From Lepidurus packardi (Eukaryota; Arthropoda; Branchiopoda; Notostraca; Triopsidae): DNA of 64,000 nt. The first letter of the stretch is position 1. Every line of letters begins with the position of its first letter. Under the pieces are notes generated by a model. The model was not told the origin of the DNA. It did not search any database and worked only from the letters and a program-made list of their open reading frames with translations. The stretch spans positions 124,001 to 188,000 of the forward strand of contig JAKZAN010000046.1 in assembly GCA_023053545.1 (NCBI GenBank), read 5' to 3'. The translations under genes and the position numbers were made by a program. This document shows, piece by piece, positions 52,987 through 63,780 of this stretch.

Positions 52987-54640
52987 GAATTAATTCATTA
53001 CGGACTGAATTAATCGATTACGGACTGAATTAATTCCTTACGTACTGAACTTATTCCTTACGGACTGAATTAATTCCTTACGGACTGAATTAATTCCTTA
53101 CGGACTGAATTAATACCTTCCGGACTGAATTAAATCCTTACGGACTGAATTAATTCCTTACGGACTGAATTAATTCCTTACGGACTGAATTAATTCCTTA
53201 CTGACTGAATTAATTCATTACGGACTTAATTAAATCCTTACAGACTAAATTAATTCCTTATGGACTAAATTAATTCCGTAAGGAATGAATTAATTAATTA
53301 CGGACTGAAATAATTCCTTACGGACTGAATTAATTCCTTACGGACTTAATTAATTCCTTACGGACTTAATTAATTCCTTACGGACTGAATTAATTCCTTA
53401 CGGACTGAATTAGTTCCTTACGGACTGAATTAATTCTTTAAGATCGATTGAATTCTTTTCTCACTGAATGAATTCCTTACGGACTGAATGAATTCCTTAC
53501 GGACTTAATTAATCCATTACGGACTGAATTAATTCCTTACGGACTGAATGAATTCCTTACGGACTGAACGAATTCCTTACGGACTGAATGAATTCCTTAC
53601 GGACTGAATTAATTTCATACGGACTGAATTAATTCATTACGGACTTAATTAATTCCTTACGGACTGAATTATTTCCTTACGGACTGAATTAATACCTTAC
53701 GGACTGAATTAAACCCTTACGTACTGAATTAATTCCTTACGGACTGAATTAATTCATTACGGACTGAATTAATTCCTTACTGACTGAATTAATTCCTTAC
53801 GTACTGAATTAATCGATTACGGACTGAATTATTTCCTTACGTACTGAAGTTTTTCCTTACGGACTGAATTAATTTATTACGGACTTAATTAAATCCTTAC
53901 ACACTAAATTAATTCCTTATGGACTTAATTAATTCCGTAAGGAATGAATTAATTAATTACGGACTGAAATATTTCCTTACGTACTGAATTAATTCCTTAC
54001 GGACTTAATTAATTCCTTACGGACTTAATTAATTCCTTACGGACTGAATTAATTCCTTACGGATTGAATTAGTTCCTTACGGACTGAATTAATTCTTTAA
54101 GATTGATTTAATTCTTTTCACACTGAATGAATTCCTTACGGACTGAATGAATTCCTTACGGACTGAATTAATTTCATACGGACTGAATTAATTCCTTACG
54201 GACTGAATGAATTCCTTACGGACTGAATGAATTCCTTACGGACTGAATTAATTTCATACGGACTGAATTAATTCATTACGTACTGAATTAATCCATTACG
54301 GACTGAATTATTTCCTTACGTACTGAAGTTATTCCTTACGGACTGAATTAAATCCTTACGGACTGAATTAATTCATTACGGACTTAATTAAATCCTTACA
54401 GACTGAATTAATTCCTTATGGACTTAATTAAAATAATTCCTTACGGACTGAATTAATTCCTTACGGACTGAATTAATTCCTTACGGACTGAATTAATTCC
54501 TTACTGACTGAATTAATTCATTACGGACTTAATTAAATCCTTACAGACTAAATTAATTCCTTATGGACTAAATTAATTCCGTAAGGAATGAATTAATTAA
54601 TTACGGACTGAAATAATTCCTTACGGACTGAATTAATTCC
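52987..54640 (+). repeat. 3475-bp-offset duplication, left copy
   Basis: Starting at the first base after the aberrant junction, P (53276, 53935, 54579) and K (53440, 54099) recur 3475 bp later. The match ends near 54653, where this copy goes to K and the other to CTTAATTAATTCC monomers. Confidence 0.88.
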
Positions 54641-56826
54641 TTACGGACTGAATTAATTCTTTAAGATTGATTGAATTCTTTTCTCACTGAATGAATTCCT
54701 TACGGACTGAATGAATTATTTACGGACTTAATTAATCCATTACGGACTGAATTAATTCCTTACGGACTGAATTAATTCCTTACGGACTGAATTAATTCCT
54801 TACGGACTGAATTAATACCTTACGGACTGAATTAAATCCTTACGGACTGAATTAATTCCTTACGGACTGAATTAATTCCTTACGGACTGAATTAAATCCT
54901 TACGGACTGAATTAATTCATTACGGACTTAATTAAATCCTTACAGACTGAATTAATTCCTTATGGACTTAATTAAAATAATTCCTTACGGACTGAATTAA
55001 TTCCTTACGGACTGAATTAATTCCTTACGGACTGAATTAATTTCATACGGACTGAATTAATTCATTACGGACTGAATTAATCGATTACGGACTGAATTAA
55101 TTCCTTACGTACTGAACTTATTCCTTACGGACTGAATTAATTCCTTACGGACTGAATTAATTCCTTACGGACTGAATTAATACCTTCCGGACTGAATTAA
55201 ATCCTTACGGACTGAATTAATTCCTTACGGACTAAATTAATTCCTTACGGACTGAATTAATTCCTTACTGACTGAATTAATTCATTACGGACTTAATTAA
55301 ATCCTTACAGACTAAATTAATTCCTTATGGACTAAATTAATTCCGTAAGGAATGAATTAATTAATTACGGACTGAAATAATTCCTTACGGACTGAATTAA
55401 TTCCTTACGGACTGAATTAATTCTTTAAGATTGATTGAATTCTTTTCTCACTGAATGAATTCCTTACGGACTGAATGAATTATTTACGGACTTAATTAAT
55501 CCATTACGGACTGAATTAATTCCTTACGGACTGAATGAATTCCTTACGGACTGAACGAATTCCTTACGGACTGAATGAATTCCTTACGGATTGAATTAAT
55601 TTCATACGGACTGAATTAATTCATTACGGACTTAATTAATTCCTTACGGACTGAATTAATTCCTTACGGACTGAATTAATACCTTACGGACTGAATTAAA
55701 CCCTTACGGACTGAATTAATTCCTTACGGACTGAATTAATTCCTTACGGACTGAATTAATTCCTTACTGACTGAATTAATTCCTTACGGACTGAATTAAT
55801 TCATTACGGACTTAATTAAATCCTTACAGACTGAATTAATTCCTTATGGACTTAATTAATTCCGTAAGGAATGAATTAATTAATTACGGACTGAAATAAT
55901 TCCTTACGGACTGAATTAATTCCTTACGGACTGAATTAATTCCTTACGGACTGAATTAATTCCTTAATTAATTCCTTACGGACTGAATTAATTCCTTAAT
56001 TAATTCCTTACGGACTGAGTTAATTTCATACGGACTGAATTAATTCATTACGGACTTAATTAATCGATTACGGACTGAATTAATTCCTTACGTACTGAAC
56101 TTATTCCTTACGGACTGAATTAATTCCTTACGGACTGAATTAATTCCTTACGGACTGAATTAATTCCTTACGGACTGAATTAATTCCTTACGGACTGAAT
56201 TAATTCCTTACGGACTGAATTAATACCTTACGGACTGAATTAAATCCTTACGGACTGAATTAATTCCTTACGGACTGAATTAATTCCTTACGGACTGAAT
56301 TAAATCCTTACGGACTGAATTAATTCATTACGGACTTAATTAAATCCTTACAGACTGAATTAATTCCTTATGGACTTAATTAAAATAATTCCTTACGGAC
56401 TGAATTAATTCCTTACGGACTGAATTAATTCCTTACGGACTGAATTAATTTCATACGGACTGAATTAATTCATTACGGACTGAATTAATCGATTACGGAC
56501 TGAATTAATTCCTTACGTACTGAACTTATTCCTTACGGACTGAATTAATTCCTTACGGACTGAATTAATTCCTTACGGACTGAATTAATACCTTCCGGAC
56601 TGAATTAAATCCTTACGGACTGAATTAATTCCTTACGGACTGAATTAATTCCTTACGGACTGAATTAATTCCTTACTGACTGAATTAATTCATTACGGAC
56701 TTAATTAAATCCTTACAGACTAAATTAATTCCTTATGGACTAAATTAATTCCGTAAGGAATGAATTAATTAATTACGGACTGAAATAATTCCTTACGGAC
56801 TGAATTAATTCCTTACGGACTTAATT
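53707..56826 (+). repeat. 9186-bp-offset duplication, right copy (3.1 kb)
   Basis: The match to 44521-47640 has no net indel over about 3.1 kb. Private changes include AATCGATT near 53811 (AATCCATT in the left copy), GATTTAATTC near 54106 (GATTGAATTC) and CGGATTG near 55587. Confidence 0.9.
55966..56009 (+). repeat. Double H, copy 5
   Basis: H units at 55966-55977 and 55998-56009; the P core at 55862 lies 104 bp upstream. It is 9186 bp from copy 2, as expected for the 9186-bp duplication. Confidence 0.9.
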
Positions 56827-58115
56827 AATTCCTTACGGACTTAATTAATTCCTTACGGACTGAATTAATTCCTTACGGACTGAATTAGTTCCTTACGGAC
56901 TGAATTAATTCTTTAAGATCGATTGAATTCTTTTCTCACTGAATGAATTCCTTACGGACTGAATGAATTCCTTACGGACTTAATTAATCCATTACGGACT
57001 GAATTAATTCCTTACGGACTGAATGAATTCCTTACGGACTGAACGAATTCCTTACGGACTGAATGAATTCCTTACGGACTGAATTAATTTCATACGGACT
57101 GAATTAATTCATTACGGACTTAATTAATTCCTTACGGACTGAATTAATTCCTTACGGACTGAATTAATACCTTACGGACTGAATTAAACCCTTACGTACT
57201 GAATTAATTCCTTACGGACTGAATTAATTCATTACGGACTGAATTAATTCCTTACTGACTGAATTAATTCCTTACGTACTGAATTAATCCATTACGGACT
57301 GAATTATTTCCTTACGTACTGAAGTTTTTCCTTACGGACTGAATTAATTTATTACGGACTTAATTAAATCCTTACACACTAAATTAATTCCTTATGGACT
57401 TAATTAATTCCGTAAGGAATGAATTAATTAATTACGGACTGAAATATTTCCTTACGTACTGAATTAATTCCTTACGGACTTAATTAATTCCTTACGGACT
57501 TAATTAATTCCTTACGGACTGAATTAATTCCTTACGGATTGAATTAGTTCCTTACGGACTGAATTAATTCTTTAAGATTGATTGAATTCTTTTCACACTG
57601 AATGAATTCCTTACGGACTGAATGAATTCCTTACGGACTGAATTAATTTCATACGGACTGAATTAATTCCTTACGGACTGAATGAATTCCTTACGGACTG
57701 AATGAATTCCTTACGGACTGAATTAATTTCATACGGACTGAATTAATTCATTACGTACTGAATTAATCCATTACGGACTGAATTATTTCCTTACGTACTG
57801 AAGTTATTCCTTACGGACTGAATTAAATCCTTACGGACTGAATTAATTCATTACGGACTTAATTAAATCCTTACAGACTGAATTAATTCCTTATGGACTT
57901 AATTAAAATAATTCCTTACGGACTGAATTAATTCCTTACGGACTGAATTAATTCCTTACGGACTGAATTAATTCCTTACTGACTGAATTAATTCATTACG
58001 GACTTAATTAAATCCTTACAGACTAAATTAATTCCTTATGGACTAAATTAATTCCGTAAGGAATGAATTAATTAATTACGGACTGAAATAATTCCTTACG
58101 GACTGAATTAATTCC
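56462..58115 (+). repeat. 3475-bp-offset duplication, right copy
   Basis: P at 56751, 57410 and 58054 and K at 56915 and 57574 match the left copy. The equivalent of the left copy's first base, 56462, is embedded in normal array here, so the intact arrangement exists without the pyrimidine tract. Confidence 0.88.
56640..57942 (+). repeat. 1303/1283-bp tandem duplication, copy 1
   Basis: P (56751 to 58054) and GATCGATT-type K (56915 to 58218) are 1303 bp apart. P (57410 to 58693), K (57574 to 58857) and L (near 57894 to 59176) are 1283 bp apart. The 20-bp step is one GAATGAATTCC monomer missing from copy 2 just after K. Confidence 0.87.
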
Positions 58116-59223
58116 TTACGGACTTAATTAATTCCTTACGGACTTAATTAATTCCTTACGGACTGAATTAATTCCTTACGGACTGAATTAGTTCCTTACG
58201 GACTGAATTAATTCTTTAAGATCGATTGAATTCTTTTCTCACTGAATGAATTCCTTACGGACTTAATTAATCCATTACGGACTGAATTAATTCCTTACGG
58301 ACTGAATGAATTCCTTACGGACTGAACGAATTCCTTACGGACTGAATGAATTCCTTACGGACTGAATTAATTTCATACGGACTGAATTAATTCATTACGG
58401 ACTTAATTAATTCCTTACGGACTGAATTAATTCCTTACGGACTGAATTAATACCTTACGGACTGAATTAAACCCTTACGTACTGAATTAATTCCTTACGG
58501 ACTGAATTAATTCATTACGGACTGAATTAATTCCTTACTGACTGAATTAATTCCTTACGTACTGAATTAATCCATTACGGACTGAATTATTTCCTTACGT
58601 ACTGAAGTTTTTCCTTACGGACTGAATTAATTTATTACGGACTTAATTAAATCCTTACACACTAAATTAATTCCTTATGGACTTAATTAATTCCGTAAGG
58701 AATGAATTAATTAATTACGGACTGAAATATTTCCTTACGTACTGAATTAATTCCTTACGGACTTAATTAATTCCTTACGGACTTAATTAATTCCTTACGG
58801 ACTGAATTAATTCCTTACGGATTGAATTAGTTCCTTACGGACTGAATTAATTCTTTAAGATTGATTGAATTCTTTTCACACTGAATGAATTCCTTACGGA
58901 CTGAATGAATTCCTTACGGACTGAATTAATTTCATACGGACTGAATTAATTCCTTACGGACTGAATGAATTCCTTACGGACTGAATGAATTCCTTACGGA
59001 CTGAATTAATTTCATACGGACTGAATTAATTCATTACGTACTGAATTAATCCATTACGGACTGAATTATTTCCTTACGTACTGAAGTTATTCCTTACGGA
59101 CTGAATTAAATCCTTACGGACTGAATTAATTCATTACGGACTTAATTAAATCCTTACAGACTGAATTAATTCCTTATGGACTTAATTAAAATAATTCCTT
59201 ACGGACTGAATTAATTCCTTACG
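57943..59223 (+). repeat. 1303/1283-bp tandem duplication, copy 2
   Basis: It abuts copy 1 in consensus monomers near 57943 and ends where the B-type island begins. The CACACTAAATT variant near 58657 is shared with 44711, 53901 and 57371. Confidence 0.87.
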
Positions 59224-60770
59224 GACTGAATTAATTCTTTACGTACTGAATTAATTCCTTACGGACGGAATAAATTCCTTACGGACTGAATTAATACCTT
59301 ACGGACTGAATTACATCCTCACGGACAGAATTAATTCCTTACGGACTGAATTAACTCCTTACGGACTGAATTAATTCCTTACGGACTGAATTAATTCCTT
59401 ACGGACTGAATTAATACCTTACGGACTGAATTAAATCCTTACGGACTGAATTAATTCCTTACGGACTGAATTAATTCCTTACGGACTGAATTAATACCTT
59501 ACGGACTGAATTACATCCTCACGGACAGAATTAATTCCTTACGGACTGAATTAACTCCTTACGGACTGAATTAATTCCTTACGGACTGAATTAATTCCTT
59601 ACGGACTGAATTAATACCTTACGGATTGAATTAAATCCTTACGGAATGAATTAATTCCTTACGGACTGAATTAATTCCTTACGGACTGAATTAATTCCTT
59701 ACGGACTGAATTAATTCATTACGGACTTAATTAAATCCTTAAAGACTGAATTAATTCCTTATGGACTTAATTAATTCCGTAAGGAATGAATTAATTAATT
59801 ACGGACTGAAATAATTCCTTACGGACTGAATTAATTCCTTACGGACTGAATTAATTCCTTAATTAATTCATTACGGACTTAATTAATCGATTACGGACTG
59901 AATTAATTCCTTACGTACTGAACTTATTCCTTACGGACTGAATTAATTCCTTACGGACTGAATTAATTCCTTATGGACTTAACTAAAATAATTCCTTACG
60001 AACTGAATTAATTCCTTACGGACTGAATTAATTCCTTACGTACTGAATTAATTCCTTACGGACGGAATAAATTCCTTACGGACTGAATTAATACCTTACG
60101 GACTGAATTACATCCTCACGGACAGAATTAATTCCTTACGGACTGAATTAACTCCTTACGGACTGGATTAATTCCTTACGGACTGAATTAATTCCTTATG
60201 GACTGAATTAATACCTTACGGACTGAATTAAATCCTTACGGACTGAATTAATTCCTTACGGACTGAATTAATTCCTTACGGACTGAATTAATACCTTACG
60301 GACTGAATTACATCCTCACGGACAGAATTAATTCCTTACGGACTGAATTAACTCCTTACGGACTGAATTAATTCCTTACGGACTGAATTAATTCCTTACG
60401 GACTGAATTATTACCTTACGGATTGAATTAAATCCTTACGGAATGAATTAATTCCTTACGGACTGAATTAATTCCTTACGGACTGAATTAATTCCTTACG
60501 GACTGAATTAATTCATTACGGACTTAATTAAATCCTTAAAGACTGAATTAATTCCTTATGGACTTAATTAATTCCGTAAGGAATGAATTAATTAATTACG
60601 GACTGAAATAATTCCTTACGGACTGAATTAATTCCTTACGGACTGAATTAATTCCTTAATTAATTCCTTACGGACTGAGTTAATTTCATACGGACTGAAT
60701 TAATTCATTACGGACTTAATTAATCGATTACGGACTGAATTAATTCCTTACGTACTGAACTTATTCCTTA
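59177..60770 (+). repeat. 797-bp-offset duplication within the island
   Basis: GGACGGAATAAATTCC (59264, 60061), P (59777, 60574) and H (59861, 60658) are 797 bp apart. 797 equals 800 plus 5 (L) minus 8 (H). AAAGACTG, replacing CAGACTG just before TATGG, is private to both copies (near 59740 and 60538). Confidence 0.86.
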
Positions 60771-61070
60771 CGGACTGAATTAATTCCTTACGGACTGAAT
60801 TAATTCCTTACGGACTGAATTAATTCCTTACGGACTGAATTAATTCCTTACGGACTGAATTAATTCCTTACGGACTGAATTAATTCCTTACGGACTGAAT
60901 TAATACCTTACGGACTGAATTAAATCCTTACGGACTGAATTAATTCCTTACGGACTGAATTAATTCCTTACGGACTGAATTAAATCCTTACGGACTGAAT
61001 TAATTCATTACGGACTTAATTAAATCCTTACAGACTGAATTAATTCCTTATGGACTTAATTAAAATAATT
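59221..61070 (+). repeat. B-type island inside zone C
   Basis: T monomers (CCTCACGGACAG), otherwise confined to about 13.3-40.6 kb, reappear only here (near 59318, 59518, 60114, 60314). H is single (59861, 60658) rather than double as elsewhere in zone C. The rare variant GGACGGAA at 59264 and 60061 is otherwise seen at 38666 in zone B2, with matching flanks. The island is itself duplicated with a 797-bp offset. It reads as a segment of zone B2 placed into zone C by unequal exchange, conversion or insertion; direction is inferred. Confidence 0.7.
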
Positions 61071-61140
61071 CCTTACGGACTGAATTAATTCCTTACGGAC
61101 TGAATTAATTCCTTACGGACTGAATTAATTTCTTACGGAC

Positions 61141-62130
61141 TGAAATAATACCTTCCGGACTGAATTAAATCCTTACGGACTGAATTAATTCCTTACGGAC
61201 TGAATTAATTCCTTACGGACTGAATTAATTCCTTACTGACTGAATTAATTCATTACGGACTTAATTAAATCCTTACAGACTAAATTAATTCCTTATGGAC
61301 TAAATTAATTCCGTAAGGAATGAATTAATTAATTACGGACTGAAATAATTCCTTACGGACTGAATTAATTCCTTACGGACTTAATTAATTCCTTACGGAC
61401 TTAATTAATTCCTTACGGACTGAATTAATTCCTTACGGACTAAATTAGTTCCTTACGGATTGAATTAATTCTTTAAGATTGATTGAATTCTTTTCTCACT
61501 GAATGAATTCCTTACGGACTGAATGAATTCCTTACGGACTTAATTAATCCATTGCGGACTGAATTAATTCCTTACGGACTGAATGAATTCCTTACGGACT
61601 GAACGAATTCCTTACGGACTGAATTAATTCCTTACGGACTGAAATAATACCTTCCGGACTGAATTAAATCCTTACGGACTGAATTAATTCCTTACGGACT
61701 GAATTAATTCCTTACGGACTGAATTAATTCCTTACTGACTGAATTAATTCATTACGGACTTAATTAAATCCTTACAGACTAAATTAATTCCTTATGGACT
61801 AAATTAATTCCGTAAGGAATGAATTAATTAATTACGGACTGAAATAATTCCTTACGGACTGAATTAATTCCTTACGGACTTAATTAATTCCTTACGGACT
61901 TAATTAATTCCTTACGGACTGAATTAATTCCTTACGGACTAAATTAGTTCCTTACGGACTGAATTAATTCTTTAAGATTGATTGAATTCTTTTCTCACTG
62001 AATGAATTCCTTACGGACTGAATGAATTCCTTACGGACTTAATTAATCCATTGCGGACTGAATTAATTCCTTACGGACTGAATGAATTCCTTACGGACTG
62101 AACGAATTCCTTACGGACTGAATGAATTCT
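61141..62130 (+). repeat. 499-bp tandem duplication
   Basis: The otherwise unseen TGAAATAATACC (61141, 61640), P (61311, 61810) and K (61475, 61974) are 499 bp apart, equal to 25 monomers minus the one base lost in K. Copy 1 has CGGATTGAATT before K (near 61457); copy 2 has CGGACTGAATT. Confidence 0.88.
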
Positions 62131-63660
62131 TTACGGACTGAATTAATTTCATACGGACTGAATTAATTCATTACGGACTTAATTAATTCCTTACGGACTG
62201 AATTGATTCCTTACGGACTGAATTAATACCTTACGGACTGAATTAAACCCTTACGGACTGAATTAATTCCTTACGGACTGAATTAATTCCTTACGGACTG
62301 AATTAATTCCTTACTGACTGAATTAATTCCTTACGTACTGAATTAATCCATTACGGACTGAAGTTTTTCCTTACGGAATTTATTAATTCATTACGGACTT
62401 AATTAAATCCTTACAGACTGACTTAATTCCTTATGGACTTAATTAAAATAATTCCTTACGGACTGAATTAATTCCTTACGGACTGAATTAATTCCTTACG
62501 GACTGAATTAATTCCTTACGGACTGAATTAATTCTTTAAGATTGATTGAATTCTTTTCTCACTGAATGAATTGCTTACGGACTGAATGAATTCCTTACGG
62601 ACTTAATTAATCCATTGCGGAATGAATTAATTCCTTACGGACTGAATTAATTCCTTACGGACTGAATTAATACGTTACGGACTGAATTAAACCCTTACGT
62701 ACTGAAGTTTTTCATTACGGACTGAATTTATTCATTACGGACTTAATTAAATCCTTACAGACTAAATTAATTCCTTATGGACTTAATTAATTCCGTAAGG
62801 AATGAATTAATTAATTACGGACTGAAATATTTCCTTACGTACTGAATTAATTCCTTACTGACTTAATTAATTCCTTACGGACTTAATTAATTCCTTACGG
62901 ACTGAATTAATACCTTACAGATTGAATTAAATCCTTACGGACTGAATTAATTCCTTACGGACTGAATTAATTCCTTACGGACTGAATTAATTCCTTACGG
63001 ACTGAATTAATTCATTACGGACTTAATTAAATCCTTACAGACTGAATTAATTCCTTATGGACTTAATTAAAATAATTCCTTACGGACTGAATTAATTCCT
63101 TACGGACTGAATTAATTCCTTACGGACTGAATTAATTTCATACGGACTGAATTAATTCATTACGGACTGAATTAATCGATTACGGACTGAATTAATTCCT
63201 TACGTACTGAACTTATTCCTTACGGACTGAATTAATTCCTTACGGACTGAATTAATTCCTTACGGACTGAATTAATACCTTCCGGACTGAATTAAATCCT
63301 TACGGACTGAATTAATTCCTTACGGACTGAATTAATTCCTTACGGACTGAATTAATTCCTTACTGACTGAATTAATTCATTACGGACTTAATTAAATCCT
63401 TACAGACTAAATTAATTCCTTATGGACTAAATTAATTCCGTAAGGAATGAATTAATTAATTACGGACTGAAATAATTCCTTACGGACTGAATTAATTCCT
63501 TACGGACTTAATTAATTCCTTACGGACTTAATTAATTCCTTACGGACTGAATTAATTCCTTACGGACTGAATTAGTTCCTTACGGACTGAATTAATTCTT
63601 TAAGATTGATTGAATTCTTTTCTCACTGAATGAATTCCTTACGGACTGAATGAATTCCTT

Positions 63661-63780
63661 ACGGACTTAATTAATCCATTGCGGACTGAATTAATTCCTT
63701 ACGGACTGAATGAATTCCTTACGGACTTAATTAATCCATTGCGGACTGAATTAATTCCTTACGGACTGAATGAATTCCTT
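63661..63780 (+). repeat. 60-bp (three-monomer) tandem duplication
   Basis: The group CTTAATTAATCCATTGCGG, consensus monomer, GAATGAATTCC occurs twice in a row (63661-63720 and 63721-63780). Elsewhere, for example 61540-61600, it occurs once. Confidence 0.88.

Larger units (their letters stand above)
1151..60669 (+). repeat. H units: 12-bp truncated monomers
   Basis: The monomer lacks ACGGACTG and reads AATTAATTCCTT (12 bp), shifting phase by -8. Single copies start at 1151, 3041, 5371, 5903, 6954, 8704, 15125, 17827, 19688, 24883, 26960, 28372, 32744, 35141, 37821, 39142, 40899, 59861 and 60658. Nearly all are followed by the same haplotype, ACTGAGTTAATTTCATACGG, which argues for one founding deletion spread by amplification. 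In zone B a Pb core lies 84 bp upstream in most copies (15041, 17743, 24799, 26876, 28288, 32660, 35057). Confidence 0.92.
12970..63092 (+). repeat. L monomers: 25-bp units, about 44 copies
   Basis: The unit reads TATGGACTTAATTA followed by AAATAATTCCTT and spans 25 bp from ATGG to the next ACGG (measured at 12970-12994 and 13720-13744). Approximate positions: 12970, 13695, 13720, 15510, 16420, 18220, 18785, 20320, 21960, 22350, 22870, 23580, 25675, 28765, 29250, 30335, 31420, 33476, 35873, 37376, 38214, 38580, 39535, 41276, 41996, 43036, 44450, 45232, 45776, 47184, 48168, 49576, 50300, 51750, 52472, 54418, 54962, 56360, 57894, 59176, 59973, 61040, 62430, 63057. Upstream flanks match Pb and the AATAATTCC 3' flank is the one that normally follows P, so L is P with 35 bp removed. 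None occur before 12970. Confidence 0.9.
448..63445 (+). repeat. P elements: inverted 8-bp core monomers, about 80 copies
   Basis: CCTTACGG is replaced by its reverse complement CCGTAAGG without changing the 20-bp phase. Starts of CCGTAAGG: 448, 1087, 1399, 1838, 2657, 2957, 3849, 4568, 5307, 5839, 6191, 6890, 7202, 7641, 8440, 9372, 10031, 11229, 11888, 14081, 15041, 16783, 17743, 18440, 19185, 19604, 20096, 20741, 21160, 21539, 23939, 24799, 26016, 26876, 27208, 27428, 28288, 29590, 30675, 31760, 32660, 33837, 33917, 34157, 35057, 36233, 37738, 39835, 40835, 41672, 42377, 43421, 43940, 44749, 45393, 46157, 46676, 47565, 48549, 49068, 49957, 50681, 51200, 52129, 52853, 53276, 53935, 54579, 55343, 55862, 56751, 57410, 58054, 58693, 59777, 60574, 61311, 61810, 62793, 63438. 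With its flanks each can form a stem of 11-12 bp with a GTAA loop. Nearly all follow a TACAGAC and a TATGGAC monomer. Two classes differ upstream: ACTAAATT (Pa) or ACTTAATT (Pb). Confidence 0.93.
612..63630 (+). repeat. K monomers: divergent 19-bp, EcoRI-containing units
   Basis: K reads AAGATTGATTGAATTCTTTT (or AGGATTGATTGAATTCC) followed by a degenerate CTCACTG, CTTACTG, CACACTG or ACCGACTG monomer. One base is missing, so phase shifts by -1. Starts: 612, 1483, 2102, 2181, 4013, 4732, 6275, 7286, 7885, 7964, 9536, 10255, 10534, 11393, 12112, 12391, 19409, 20965, 21324, 42541, 43505, 44913, 45477, 46241, 47649, 48633, 50121, 50765, 52293, 52937, 53440, 54099, 54663, 55427, 56915, 57574, 58218, 58857, 61475, 61974, 62538, 63602. 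The window itself begins inside one (1-19). It is the most diverged monomer class and is absent from 21.35 to 42.54 kb. Confidence 0.9.
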
